NCBI GenBank assembly: GCA_013791955.1
Contig: VMSW01000008.1
Coordinates: 1 to 64,000, forward strand
Direction: 5' to 3'
Source: Propionicimonas sp.
GTDB taxonomy: Bacteria > Actinomycetota > Actinomycetes > Propionibacteriales > Propionibacteriaceae
Length of the DNA: 64,000 bases
Position numbers and translations under genes: made by a program
In this document: positions 16,338 to 24,328 of the stretch, in pieces
How the letters are laid out: each line of letters begins with the position of its first letter
How positions within the stretch are numbered: position 1 is the first letter of the stretch
The notes under the pieces: model-generated
What the model was told of the DNA's origin: nothing
What the model saw: only the letters and a program-made list of their open reading frames with translations
The model's database searches: none

Positions 16338-17231
16338 ATGCAGAAGATCGTGCCCAACCTGTGGTTCGACCACACCGCAGCCGAAGCCGCAGCGTTCTAC
16401 GCCGCAGTGTTCCCAAACGCCCGAGTCACCGACACCCAGCTCTATCCGGACGAGGGCCTGCTCGATTTCCAGGCTGAGTTCGCCGGCAAGGAGATCACCG
16501 TCACCTTCGAGATCGAGGGGTATCAGTTCATCGCGATCAACGCTGGCCCGGAGTTCAAGGTGAACCCGTCGGTGTCGTTCATGCTCAACTTCGATCCGTC
16601 TCGCGACTCGCAAGCCCACGAGCACCTTGACCAGTTGTGGGCATCGCTGGCCGCGGGTGGCCAAGTGATGATGCCGCTGGGGGAGTATCCGCACAGCCCG
16701 CACTACGGCTGGGTGCAGGATCGCTACGGCATCAGCTGGCAGTTGATCCTCAGCAACGCCGAAGGTGAGCCGCGTCCGTTCATCGTGCCGACGATGCTGT
16801 TCGCCTCGACCGCGCAGAACCGGGCGGCTGAGGCTGCGGCCTTTTACGTGGACACTTTCCCTGGTTCACGGATCGGCACTGACGTCCGATATCCGGCGCA
16901 GGCCGGTCCGGCGACGCCGGACAGCGTGATGTTCACCGACATCGAGTTGTTCGGCCAGTGGTTCGCCCTGATGGACGCCTCCGTTGAGCAGGACTACACC
17001 TTCAACTGTGGGGTGTCGCTGATGGTGAACTGCGACGATCAGGCCGAGATCGACCGCTACTGGGCGGCGCTGAGTGTGGTGCCGGAAGCCGAGCAGTGCG
17101 GCTGGTGTGCCGACAAGTTCGGTTTGAGCTGGCAGGTTGTGCCAGCCAAGTTGGGCGACCTGATGCTGACCGCCGATTCGTTCAGCAAGTTGATGGGGAT
17201 GAAGAAGATCGAGATCGCCGCCTTCGGCTGA
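16338..17231 (+). CDS. Tandem VOC (PhnB-like) domain protein
   Basis: The 297-residue product contains two consecutive VOC/glyoxalase-fold domains of the PhnB-like type (about 1-140 and 155-285). Each begins with the same pattern: PNLWFDHTAAEAAAFYAAVF and then PTMLFASTAQNRAAEAAAF. Each ends with a WQ strand (DRYGISWQLI and DKFGLSWQVVP). Such proteins are often listed as putative 3-demethylubiquinone methyltransferases, but they lack a methyltransferase fold and their substrate is unknown. The gene stands alone, with a convergent neighbour and a hairpin downstream. Confidence 0.85.
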   Translation: MQKIVPNLWFDHTAAEAAAFYAAVFPNARVTDTQLYPDEGLLDFQAEFAGKEITVTFEIEGYQFIAINAGPEFKVNPSVSFMLNFDPSRDSQAHEHLDQLWASLAAGGQVMMPLGEYPHSPHYGWVQDRYGISWQLILSNAEGEPRPFIVPTMLFASTAQNRAAEAAAFYVDTFPGSRIGTDVRYPAQAGPATPDSVMFTDIELFGQWFALMDASVEQDYTFNCGVSLMVNCDDQAEIDRYWAALSVVPEAEQCGWCADKFGLSWQVVPAKLGDLMLTADSFSKLMGMKKIEIAAFG

Positions 17232-17240
17232 TCCTGTCGA

Positions 17241-17267
17241 CGCCGGGCACTGAATCAGTGCCTGGCG
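17241..17267. terminator. Bidirectional hairpin between convergent genes
   Basis: GGCACTGA-A-TCAGTGCC (17246-17262) is a perfect 8-bp-arm palindrome, extended by CGCC/GGCG outside one mismatch. It lies between the VOC stop (17231) and the small HTH gene stop (17278). There is no clear T run, so termination efficiency is uncertain. Confidence 0.55.
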
Positions 17268-17277
17268 ATCGCCACAC

Positions 17278-17457
17278 CTAAGCGGTGGGCGCCCAGTAAC
17301 AGCGGACGGGCGACTCGATCTGCCCGCTCTTCTTGAGCTCGGCCATCGCCTTGTCTACCGCCTTGCGCTCCAGGCCGGTCAGTTCGACGACCTTGCCAGC
17401 ATTCAGCGGGGCGCCCGCCGTCCGCATCGCCTCGAGTACCTGTTCCGCGTCGCTCAT
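17278..17457 (-). CDS. Small winged-helix DNA-binding protein
   Basis: The 59-residue product consists almost entirely of one winged-helix domain: AEQVLEAMRTAGAPLNAGK, then VVELTGLERKAVDKAMAELK as helix-turn-helix and ESPVRCYWAPTA as the wing. It could be a regulator or a DNA-binding accessory protein; targets are unknown. The ATG at 17457 was chosen because GGAGAG lies just before it. An upstream start would add 11 unlike residues. It is transcribed divergently from ychF. Confidence 0.65.
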   Translation of the reverse strand: MSDAEQVLEAMRTAGAPLNAGKVVELTGLERKAVDKAMAELKKSGQIESPVRCYWAPTA

Positions 17458-17560
17458 TCCGCTCTCCGTTCCCGCCAAAGTTTTGGTCAACCTAGCGTGG
17501 CCGGCGTCCCGTCGCGACTCGGCGCCGACGTCGCGGGCATTCGTCCCGGGCGGGGACTAG

Positions 17561-17566
17561 TAGGAT
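17561..17566 (+). promoter_or_regulatory. -10 box of ychF
   Basis: TAGGAT ends 8 nt before the GTG start of ychF, compatible with a leaderless mRNA. Confidence 0.4.
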
Positions 17567-17574
17567 TTCCCCTC

Positions 17575-18648
17575 GTGGCTCTAACGATCGGCATTGTCGG
17601 GCTGCCCAACGCGGGCAAGTCCACCCTGTTCAACGCACTCACTCGCAACAACGTGCTCGCGGCGAACTATCCGTTCGCGACCATCGAACCCAACGTTGGC
17701 GTGGTGGGCGTGCCGGATCCTCGGCTGGCGGTGCTGGCCAAGATCTTCGGCTCTGAGCGCATCCTGCCGGCGACGGTGAGCTTCGTCGACATCGCCGGCA
17801 TCGTGAAGGGCGCCTCCAAGGGTGAGGGCATGGGCAACGCGTTCCTGGCCAACATTCGTGAGGCCGACGCGATCTGCCAGGTCACCCGAGTGTTCCGCGA
17901 CCCCGACGTCACCCACGTGGACGGTGCGGTGAACCCGAGCAGCGACATCGAGACGATTCGCACCGAACTGATTTTGGCTGACCTGCAGACCCTCGACAAG
18001 GCGCTGCCCCGGGTGGAGAAGGAAGCGCGGATCAAGAAGGAGAAGCAACCCCAGCTGGCGGCCTTCCTTGAGGCCAGAGAGGTGCTCGATTCTGGCGTGG
18101 GCGTCCATGCTGCCGGGCTCGATCTGGAGCCGCTGCGGGAGCTGTTCCTGCTCACTGCAAAGCCCTACCTGTACGTGTTCAACTGCGACGCCGATGAGCT
18201 GGCTGATGCTGAGTTGAAAGAGAAGATGAAGACGATCGTGGCCCCGGCTGAAGCGATCTTCCTCGACGCCAAGATCGAGGCCGAGCTTTCTGAGCTGGAG
18301 CCGGAGGATGCTGCTGAGTTCCTGGCCGAGATGGGCATCACCGAGCCGGGCCTGGACACCCTGGCCCGCGTTGGTTACGAGACCCTCGGCCTGCAGAGCT
18401 ACCTGACCGCAGGCCCGAAGGAATCCCGAGCCTGGACGATCCACAAGGGCGACACCGCTCCTGAAGCTGCTGGCGTGATTCACACCGATTTCCAGAAGGG
18501 CTTCATCAAGGCCGAAGTGATCAGCTTTGACGACCTGGTTGCTGCCGGTTCGGTTGCTGCTGCCCGCGCGGCTGGCAAGGCCCGCATGGAGGGCAAGGAC
18601 TACGTCATGGCCGATGGGGACGTGGTGGAGTTCCGGTTCAACGCCTAG
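17575..18648 (+). CDS. ychF: Redox-regulated ATPase YchF (OLA1 family)
   Basis: YchF is a ribosome-associated Obg-family P-loop NTPase that prefers ATP. The product has 357 residues. The Walker A motif is GLPNAGKSTLF right at the N-terminus, switch II is FVDIAGIVKGASKGEGMGN, and NCDADEL stands at the position of the altered G4 motif. The TGS domain is C-terminal and ends in KDYVMADGDVVEFRFNA, the family signature. The GTG at 17575 puts the P-loop at residue 8, as in other YchF proteins. A longer upstream reading is not supported. Confidence 0.96.
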   Translation: MALTIGIVGLPNAGKSTLFNALTRNNVLAANYPFATIEPNVGVVGVPDPRLAVLAKIFGSERILPATVSFVDIAGIVKGASKGEGMGNAFLANIREADAICQVTRVFRDPDVTHVDGAVNPSSDIETIRTELILADLQTLDKALPRVEKEARIKKEKQPQLAAFLEAREVLDSGVGVHAAGLDLEPLRELFLLTAKPYLYVFNCDADELADAELKEKMKTIVAPAEAIFLDAKIEAELSELEPEDAAEFLAEMGITEPGLDTLARVGYETLGLQSYLTAGPKESRAWTIHKGDTAPEAAGVIHTDFQKGFIKAEVISFDDLVAAGSVAAARAAGKARMEGKDYVMADGDVVEFRFNA

Positions 18649-18688
18649 GCAGCCGCATCGTGTGCACCGTCGCCATCGGCAGCTCTAA

Positions 18689-19180
18689 ATGATCGACCGG
18701 TTCCAGGTGGTCCCCGCCGCGTACGTCGTGTTGCGCCGCCAGGCGGGCCCGGGGTCGCAGGTACTGCTCCAACTGCGCCGCGGCACCGGATACATGGACG
18801 AGCACTGGGCCTGCGCTGCGGCCGGGCACGTCGAGTCGGGTGAGTCCGTGCTGGACACTGCGTGCAGAGAGGCCCGTGAGGAGCTCGGCATCACGATCGA
18901 CCCGACCGACCTCCGGCCGCTGTGTGCCATGCACCGGACTGCGGAAGCCGGGTGGAGGGGCCAACGGGTCGACTTCTTCTTCGAGTGCTCGCGGTGGAGC
19001 GGGGCGCCACGGCTGCTCGAAGCCGACAAGGCCGCCGAGCTGCGGTGGTTCGACCTTGACGCATTGCCCACTCCGGTCGTCCCGCATGAGCTCTTCGTCC
19101 TCGAAACGCTGGCCGAGGGCGGTCCCGCCCCCGTCGTGACCTTCGGGTTTGACGATCGCGAAAGTACAGCACCGCGTTAG
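18689..19180 (+). CDS. Nudix hydrolase
   Basis: This 163-residue Nudix hydrolase cleaves nucleoside-diphosphate-linked compounds. The Nudix box runs through GHVESGESVLDTACREAREE followed by LGI, and fits G-x5-E-x7-REUxEExGU. The downstream strand DFFFECSRWSG and AELRWFDLDALP are typical of MutT-like members with an unknown nucleotide substrate. The gene begins 40 bp after ychF on the same strand and may be cotranscribed. Confidence 0.88.
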   Translation: MIDRFQVVPAAYVVLRRQAGPGSQVLLQLRRGTGYMDEHWACAAAGHVESGESVLDTACREAREELGITIDPTDLRPLCAMHRTAEAGWRGQRVDFFFECSRWSGAPRLLEADKAAELRWFDLDALPTPVVPHELFVLETLAEGGPAPVVTFGFDDRESTAPR

Positions 19181-19215
19181 TGCCCACCTCAAGAAATTGC
19201 GGGCCCAACAAGGCG

Positions 19216-20007
19216 TCAGTTGAAGTCCCAGCCAGCGATGCGGTGGATGATCGCGGACTTGGGATAGGCGCCCGAGGGTGCGGCGACTTCGAAGAGGTCG
19301 ACCATCAAGAAGAGCGGGTAGGTCGGTGCTTGGTGAATCGTGCGGAGGCGGACCCCTTCGCAACCGATCACGGTTTCGCCGCCGCCCCAGATCACCGTCC
19401 AGGTGTGCGTGGTTCCGGCGTTGAAGGGCAGAGTGACCTCGGTCATGTCTGAGGTCAGCCGGGGGTCGTGGTGAGCTTTCAGGCCTGATCGTGCGGTGGT
19501 GGTCGGGCCGATTGGCTGCGCGTCGATCTCGAAGATGCAGATCTCACCGCAGTCCTCGTCGCGTAGATGCTCGGTACCGACGAGCCAGGCCGCCGTCATG
19601 CAGCCCTCGTCCCGGGATGCTGTCACGGTGAGATCGATGCGCCCTTGGGTGGGCGCCCAGAGCAGTTGCTGCGGCGTGTTGGTACGGACGACGAGTCCGT
19701 CTGGGCGGTGGCGATGGGTGCCCTGTGTCGAACCGATCGGGCCGGAGAAGGTGCCGGTTTGCAGGTTCGACACCCGAAGTGGTGCGTCCTCGGGGCGCCA
19801 ATCGAGTTGATCCTCTTCAATGCGGAGCTCGATTCCTTGCGGGGTGATTCGGTAGCGGGCACCGGACCGATCTGGGGTCGTCCAGTGGGGAAGATAGTGC
19901 GGCGTCCACCGATCGGGTCGAAGACCATCGGCGAACATGTCATCGAAGTCGCCGCGTCGCTGCGGTGGTGCCGGTAGTCGATCAGCAAAACCCTGCATGG
20001 GACGCAT
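19216..20007 (-). CDS. Concanavalin-A-like (GH16-like) jelly-roll protein
   Basis: The 263-residue product looks like a beta-sandwich of the lectin/glucanase superfamily. ADGLRPDRWTPHYLPHW near the start, EICIFEIDAQPIGP in the middle and THTWTVIWGGGETVIG later fit the layout of GH16-like proteins. The strict GH16 catalytic signature E-x-D-x-x-E is not clear, and no signal peptide is visible, so activity is uncertain. It may be a cytosolic glycan-binding protein or hydrolase. Family-A repeats lie just upstream of its start. Confidence 0.5.
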   Translation of the reverse strand: MRPMQGFADRLPAPPQRRGDFDDMFADGLRPDRWTPHYLPHWTTPDRSGARYRITPQGIELRIEEDQLDWRPEDAPLRVSNLQTGTFSGPIGSTQGTHRHRPDGLVVRTNTPQQLLWAPTQGRIDLTVTASRDEGCMTAAWLVGTEHLRDEDCGEICIFEIDAQPIGPTTTARSGLKAHHDPRLTSDMTEVTLPFNAGTTHTWTVIWGGGETVIGCEGVRLRTIHQAPTYPLFLMVDLFEVAAPSGAYPKSAIIHRIAGWDFN

Positions 20008-20033
20008 CTTGGCACGCCGGGGCTGCTCATGTC

Positions 20034-20076
20034 GGGGACGGTTCCAACTAGCGCCGCGCAGGTTGGGGACGGTTCC
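20034..20076 (+). repeat. Repeat family A, two direct copies
   Basis: GGGGACGGTTCC occurs at 20034-20045 and 20065-20076 in the same orientation, 31 bp apart, with GCGCCGCGCAGG between them. The copies lie upstream of the leftward lectin-like gene and the rightward mntA-like gene. Confidence 0.85.
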
Positions 20077-20187
20077 CGCTGGCCTCGAGGAATGGGTCTA
20101 TCGGGTTTTCGGCACCGAGTTCACCGGCTTCGGGGCGAAACCGGGACTTGATTGGCCGGAGGCTCGACGGGGCACTCAGGAGCGAGA

Positions 20188-20193
20188 TAAGAT
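20188..20193 (+). promoter_or_regulatory. -10 box of the mntA-hepT operon
   Basis: TAAGAT ends 6 nt before the ATG of the antitoxin gene, a leaderless arrangement. The surrounding bases (GATAAGATTGTCTTAT) are partly symmetrical and could also be the operator for the antitoxin HTH. Confidence 0.55.
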
Positions 20194-20199
20194 TGTCTT

Positions 20200-20673
20200 A
20201 TGGCCTTGCTGGCGGAGTATCGGGACGCGCGACGCGACGAGGATGTCGCGCGGCTTCGTCGTGTCATCGCGCTTCGCGCGATGGTCGCCACGGGGATGAG
20301 TCAGCAGCAGGTCGGCGACGCCTTGGGTATCTCACAGCCGGCGGTCAGTCAACAGCTCCGCTACGCGCCCGACATCGAGGCCGTCCGTCCTGGGGAGTTG
20401 CTGGATGCGGCTGCTCCCGTCCTCAAGGCGCTGGCAGCGGCGGCTGGTTACCAGCGGCTGGCCGTGTTCGGCTCTGTCGCTCGCGGCGAGGCGCATGAGG
20501 ACTCTGACATCGACCTTCTCGTGGACGCGCCGCCAGGCACCTCGTCGTTCGATTTCCTCAGGTTCAAGCAGCTGGTCGAGAAGGTCCTCGGCAGGGAGAT
20601 CGACCTGATCTCATACGGCGGCCTGAAGCCGAAGCTGGACGACGACATTCGGCGTGATGCGGTGCTGCTGTGA
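20200..20673 (+). CDS. mntA: MntA-like antitoxin: HTH fused to a minimal nucleotidyltransferase
   Basis: The 157-residue product has an N-terminal helix-turn-helix (MSQQQVGDALGISQPAVSQQ, about 34-52). A minimal nucleotidyltransferase (MNT) domain follows with the catalytic GSVARGEAHEDSDIDLLVD (G-S-x10-D-x-D). MNT proteins of this type neutralise HepT by adding AMP to a tyrosine. Most MntA antitoxins lack the DNA-binding domain, so here one protein may both modify the toxin and repress the operon. It overlaps hepT by one base. A second HTH-MNT gene lies at 46976. Confidence 0.82.
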   Translation: MALLAEYRDARRDEDVARLRRVIALRAMVATGMSQQQVGDALGISQPAVSQQLRYAPDIEAVRPGELLDAAAPVLKALAAAAGYQRLAVFGSVARGEAHEDSDIDLLVDAPPGTSSFDFLRFKQLVEKVLGREIDLISYGGLKPKLDDDIRRDAVLL

Positions 20674-21029
20674 TGAATCGCAAGGCCGCCAAGGAACTAC
20701 TGCACATCGAGGGCTGGCTTGTCCGTGCCGGCGAGGTCGTCGCGCGGGGTAAGGACGCCTATCTCGGTGATGACATCCTGCAGGAGGCAGGCGATTCGTT
20801 GATGATGAAGCTTGGGGAGGCTGCGAACCGCTTGTCGCGGCTCGATGTGCTCGCACCCGACGGCGTGGAATGGGCACTGGCCGTTGCCAACCGGAACTTC
20901 ATCATCCACCAGTACGACCAAATCAACCGCGAGCTGACCTGGCTGACGTTGTCGGTTGATCTGCCAGCTTGGCACGAGTCGCTCACGCCGCTATTCGGCC
21001 AGGCTCGGGCCGCGCTCCACCCGGCCTGA
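20673..21029 (+). CDS. hepT: HepT-like toxin (DUF86, HEPN ribonuclease)
   Basis: This 118-residue all-helical HEPN protein is of the HepT family. The ribonuclease motif R-x4-H is present in NRNFIIHQYDQIN, with the following Tyr as the residue AMPylated by MntA. The stop-start overlap TGATG (20671-20675) couples it to the antitoxin gene. A GTG three bases upstream (20670) is an alternative start. The pair is a complete type VII toxin-antitoxin module, probably for stress or phage defence. Confidence 0.82.
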   Translation: MNRKAAKELLHIEGWLVRAGEVVARGKDAYLGDDILQEAGDSLMMKLGEAANRLSRLDVLAPDGVEWALAVANRNFIIHQYDQINRELTWLTLSVDLPAWHESLTPLFGQARAALHPA

Positions 21030-21076
21030 AGGCACTCGTCGGCAGTCGGGTGAACGGCTCGGCGGTAGGCGAGTTT

Positions 21077-21091
21077 GGCGCCAGTAGCGCC
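21077..21091. terminator. GC-rich hairpin between convergent genes
   Basis: GGCGC-CAGTA-GCGCC can form a 5-bp stem with a 5-nt loop between the hepT stop and the small convergent gene. No T run follows. Confidence 0.35.
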
Positions 21092-21092
21092 G

Positions 21093-21311
21093 TCAGCGGG
21101 ACGGTGGCTTGATCGGCGGATCGGGCACTTCGCCATTGGCAACCGCCTCGACCCAGTCGACATCGGCATCGGGAAGGTAGGAGACGCGGATTTCGCCGCC
21201 TGCGCGCACGATCTCGGTGGCGATGTCATGGCGAAGTTCGTCGCCGTTGTTAGCGATCAGCCATTTTTGTGAGTCCCGCCGCAGCATCGGCCACCACGCT
21301 TCGATACCCAT
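21093..21311 (-). CDS. Small conserved hypothetical protein (MGIEAWW type)
   Basis: The 72-residue cytosolic protein begins MGIEAWWPMLRRDSQKWLI, an N-terminus I recall from many short actinobacterial hypothetical proteins. It continues with helices around NGDELRHDIATEIVRAGG and an acidic-proline tail. No function is known and no catalytic motif is visible. GACAAT 5 nt upstream of the ATG may be its -10 box. It lies next to the HepT module but on the opposite strand, so a link is not implied. Confidence 0.6.
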   Translation of the reverse strand: MGIEAWWPMLRRDSQKWLIANNGDELRHDIATEIVRAGGEIRVSYLPDADVDWVEAVANGEVPDPPIKPPSR

Positions 21312-21432
21312 GCGCCATTGTCACACCCGTTTGGCGCGGGCGAGCCGTCGACGGGCCAAAACGCAGCGCAGGTACGCCACCTCGTCGCATTGGGCGCCCG
21401 ACAGAGGGTGTATCGCCTTACGCGGTTGAGCC

Positions 21433-21969
21433 CTATCGGGCGATGGCCTGCTGAATCGCACGGACGGTCTCGCCGAGGATGCCATTGGTGAGCAGTCCCG
21501 AACCGAGCGGTCCGTTGGGGTCAGTACCGAGTAGTGGCAACTGCTGAAGGGCTAGGCGCTCGACGTCCGTCAACTGGGCGAGTTGCCAAGCCAACTCCTC
21601 GCCGGCCGCCCCGGGGTGATCGGGTCGTGCCAGCGTCACCGCTTTGACCGCATAGGCGGCGGCGCCGAGAGCATGGGCAGCCAAGTGGGCAACCGCAGCG
21701 GCCTGAGCCACTGATCGAGCCGCTGCGGCACCGGCGGGAGTCGAGGCTGAGCTGGCCGCCTTCACCGCCGCCATCCGCAGGCGAATCTCGGCAGCCGCAG
21801 TGCTTTCGCCACGGGCAAACGCAGCGGCTCGCGCCAGGGCGTCTCGGACGATGAGGTCGGCCGTCGAATCGTCGGAGTTGAACAGCGGGAGGGCGTGTTC
21901 AGCGCAGACCGCTGCCCAGCGGGCCAGGACGCGACGATCAGCTTCGCTTAGCGTCTGGGCCGAACTCAT
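21433..21969 (-). CDS. Imm5-like putative immunity protein
   Basis: This 178-residue alanine-rich helical protein resembles the Imm5-like domain. It starts with VLARWAAVCAEHALPLF, followed by an ARAAAFARGESTAAAEIR stretch and AAVAHLAAHALGAAAYAVK. Such proteins are predicted from gene context to neutralise polymorphic toxins. No toxin gene with a secretion signal lies next to it, so it is an orphan. It could protect against toxins of neighbours, or the family may do something else. The start is ATG at 21969. Confidence 0.55.
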   Translation of the reverse strand: MSSAQTLSEADRRVLARWAAVCAEHALPLFNSDDSTADLIVRDALARAAAFARGESTAAAEIRLRMAAVKAASSASTPAGAAAARSVAQAAAVAHLAAHALGAAAYAVKAVTLARPDHPGAAGEELAWQLAQLTDVERLALQQLPLLGTDPNGPLGSGLLTNGILGETVRAIQQAIAR

Positions 21970-22069
21970 CTCACCAGTCTGTCAGGACTTCCTCGGTTAC
22001 GGGCGGGCGGAGCCCGCACTCGCGATCAGCCCGCTCGGGCCGGGGGTCACCGGGCCTAACGCGCCGCGG

Positions 22070-22696
22070 CTACTTCCGGGTGAAGGTCAGATGGGTGACG
22101 CCGCTGGGGGAGGCGACGACCTCGACGTCGTAGCCGGCTTCGATGCCCTCCAGCCCGTCCCAAAGCCGGACGCCGCGGCCGAGCACGATCGGCACCACCA
22201 CGATGTGCATGAGGTCGACGAGCCCGGCCGCGAGAAAGTCGCTAACCACCCTCGGCCCGCCGCCGATCCGGACGTCGAGCCCATCGGCGGCGGCTCGGGC
22301 GATCTCCAGCGCCGCCGCTGGGGTCGTGGCGAGGAAGTGGAAGGTGGTGCCGCCGTCCATCTCGATGGCTGGCCGCGGGTGGTGGGTGAGCACGAAGGTC
22401 GGCGTGTGGAAGGGCGGATTCTCGCCCCACCAGCCTTTCCAACCGGGGTCGTCCTGCCAGCCGGGCGGGCCGAACTTGTTGGCGCCCATGATCTCGGCGC
22501 CGATGCCCTCGTTGTTGCGTTGGGCGAACGCGTAGTCGACGCCGGTCGAACCGGCTGGATCCCAGAAGCGCGTCGCCATCATCCAGTTGTGGAGGCGCCG
22601 GCCGGCGTGACCGAACGGGGTTTCCAGGGTTTGCGGCTCGCCGGTGGCGAAGCCGTCCAGTGAGATGGAGAAGTTGTGAATCCGCGTCCGAGCCAT
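22070..22696 (-). CDS. Dihydrofolate reductase family protein (RibD C-terminal type)
   Basis: The 208-residue protein has the NAD(P)H-dependent reductase fold shared by DHFR and the RibD C-terminal domain. IHNFSISLDGFATG is the first strand and substrate loop, EIMGANKFGPPGW the middle helix, and VRIGGGPRVVSDFLAAGLVD the nucleotide-binding glycine motif. Members called YyaP/YwjB-like have no proven substrate. The ATG at 22696 has a GAGGAGCGCA leader. It stands alone, divergent from ppk2. Confidence 0.88.
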   Translation of the reverse strand: MARTRIHNFSISLDGFATGEPQTLETPFGHAGRRLHNWMMATRFWDPAGSTGVDYAFAQRNNEGIGAEIMGANKFGPPGWQDDPGWKGWWGENPPFHTPTFVLTHHPRPAIEMDGGTTFHFLATTPAAALEIARAAADGLDVRIGGGPRVVSDFLAAGLVDLMHIVVVPIVLGRGVRLWDGLEGIEAGYDVEVVASPSGVTHLTFTRK

Positions 22697-22899
22697 TGCG
22701 CTCCTCGATCGGTGTCGACCTTCAGGCCAGCGACACTACCGGCGGTCGGCGCGATCCGACCGGCTCAGGAGGAGGATTACCAAGGCCCCACAACCTCGGT
22801 GCTGGCAAAGGCGATCGCGGTGTCCGTCCCTGGGGAGCAGGTCACGGCGGCAATACCGAAAGCCTCGCCACCGCGGCGATCTGGTGCCACGATTGCTAG

Positions 22900-23904
22900 A
22901 TGGGATCAAAGAAGCGCCCGAAACTCGACAACGACCTCTACGAAGCTGAACTCACCAAGCTTCAAGCCGAGTTGGTCGAAATGCAGGAATGGCTGCGCAC
23001 CAGCGGCAATCGCCTCGTCGTGATCTTCGAAGGCCGCGACGCCGCTGGTAAGGGCGGCGCGATCAAGCGAATCATGGAGTACCTCAACCCGCGCGTGGCC
23101 CGCATCGTGGCGCTGCCAGCCCCCACCGAGCGGGAGCGAACGCAGTGGTACTTCCAGCGCTACATCGAACACCTGCCGGCTGCCGGCGAGATCCGGCTTC
23201 TCGATCGCTCCTGGTACAACCGGGCCGGAGTTGAGCGGGTCATGGGCTACTGCACGGCTGCGGAATACCAACGCTTCTTGCGCCAGTGCCCGATCTTCGA
23301 GCAGATGCTGGCCGAGGACGGCATCATGCTGCGCAAATACTGGTTCTCGGTTTCCGGCAAGGAGCAGGACCGTCGATTCCGCTCCCGTCTGACTGATCCG
23401 ATGCGCCGCTGGAAGCTGTCGCCAACCGATCTGGAATCACTCACCCGCTGGGAGGAATACAGCAGGGCGAAGGACGAGATGTTCGTGCACACCGACCTGC
23501 CGGGCAATCACTGGCGCGTGGTCGAGGCCGAGGACAAGAAGCGTGCCCGCATCAACATGATCGCCGACCTGCTGGCATCGGTGCCGTATGAGAAGGTCAA
23601 GCGTCCCCACCTCAAACTGCCAAAGCGGCCCACGTCCACTGGCTACCGCCGGACCGAACGCGACTTGCAGCTCTACGTGGACGACTTTGCGGAGAAACTT
23701 GAGCGTTCCGGTAAACGGCCGAAGAAGTACGTCGATCCCGAGGACGCGGATCTGCACCGTCGCTCCGAGCCGACGCCCGAGCCGACGCCCGAACCCACGC
23801 CCGAGCCGGTCGCCCCGACGCCACCGGAACTTCCGACGCCCGCCCGGGCCATGGCACCGCCCACTCCGGAACCAGTCGTGGGAGAGGCTGTCACCGAGCC
23901 CTGA
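22900..23904 (+). CDS. ppk2: Polyphosphate kinase 2
   Basis: PPK2 transfers phosphate between polyphosphate and nucleoside diphosphates or monophosphates. The Walker A motif GRDAAGKG is at residues 45-52. The lid and Walker B region contains LLDRSWYNRAGVERVMG, and FLRQCPIFEQMLAEDGI, KYWFSVSGKEQDRRF and WRVVEAEDKKRARIN are family signatures. The catalytic part ends near residue 280. The last 45-50 residues are a Pro/Thr/Glu tail with tandem EPTP units, which most PPK2 proteins lack. The ATG has no strong Shine-Dalgarno sequence. Confidence 0.94.
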   Translation: MGSKKRPKLDNDLYEAELTKLQAELVEMQEWLRTSGNRLVVIFEGRDAAGKGGAIKRIMEYLNPRVARIVALPAPTERERTQWYFQRYIEHLPAAGEIRLLDRSWYNRAGVERVMGYCTAAEYQRFLRQCPIFEQMLAEDGIMLRKYWFSVSGKEQDRRFRSRLTDPMRRWKLSPTDLESLTRWEEYSRAKDEMFVHTDLPGNHWRVVEAEDKKRARINMIADLLASVPYEKVKRPHLKLPKRPTSTGYRRTERDLQLYVDDFAEKLERSGKRPKKYVDPEDADLHRRSEPTPEPTPEPTPEPVAPTPPELPTPARAMAPPTPEPVVGEAVTEP

Positions 23905-23907
23905 GAC

Positions 23908-24297
23908 TCAGGACGCCTTGCTCGCCGATTCTGACCCGACGTCCGGGCCGTCGCCAGGCAAGGTGAGCACCAAAGCCTCATGGATCTGCCGCTGGCGGGT
24001 CAGGAAGGCAGCCTCGTCCAGGTGCTTTCGGCGCAGCCAGGTAGTCACTTCGGTGCTGCATTTACTGGCATTGCACGACCGGCAAGCTGGTACCACGTTC
24101 GCCAGGGTGTAGCGGCCGCCGTTGGCGATGGGGAGCATGCAGTCCTTTTGCAGCGGCCCACTGACCTTGCCGCAGTAGGCGCAGCCACCCCAAGCCTCGA
24201 CCAGCCCCGCCCATTGAGCGGCGGTGAGGTCGTGGGTCAGCCGACCCAGGCGGCGTTTGCGACGCCGGGCGTACACCTTTGCTCGACCCCCAGCCAT
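23908..24297 (-). CDS. HNH endonuclease
   Basis: The 129-residue protein has a zinc-containing HNH nuclease domain. Two CxxC pairs (GGCAYCGKVSG and VPACRSCNASK) flank the variant active-site strand LPIANGGRYTLANVVPAC. The usual first histidine is replaced by Ile/Ala in this strand, so activity is uncertain. A basic N-terminus (VYARRRKRRLGRL) may bind DNA. The ATG at 24297 follows CAGAAT by 6 nt. It converges with ppk2, with 3 bp between the stop codons. Confidence 0.82.
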   Translation of the reverse strand: MAGGRAKVYARRRKRRLGRLTHDLTAAQWAGLVEAWGGCAYCGKVSGPLQKDCMLPIANGGRYTLANVVPACRSCNASKCSTEVTTWLRRKHLDEAAFLTRQRQIHEALVLTLPGDGPDVGSESASKAS

Positions 24298-24328
24298 AGC
24301 CCCATTCTGCCCCGGCGATTCGCGTGGC

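Noticed and set aside
19216..20007. Active GH16 glucanase call
   Set aside because: The jelly-roll pattern is plausible, but the E-x-D-x-x-E catalytic signature is not clearly present and there is no signal peptide. It is left as GH16-like.
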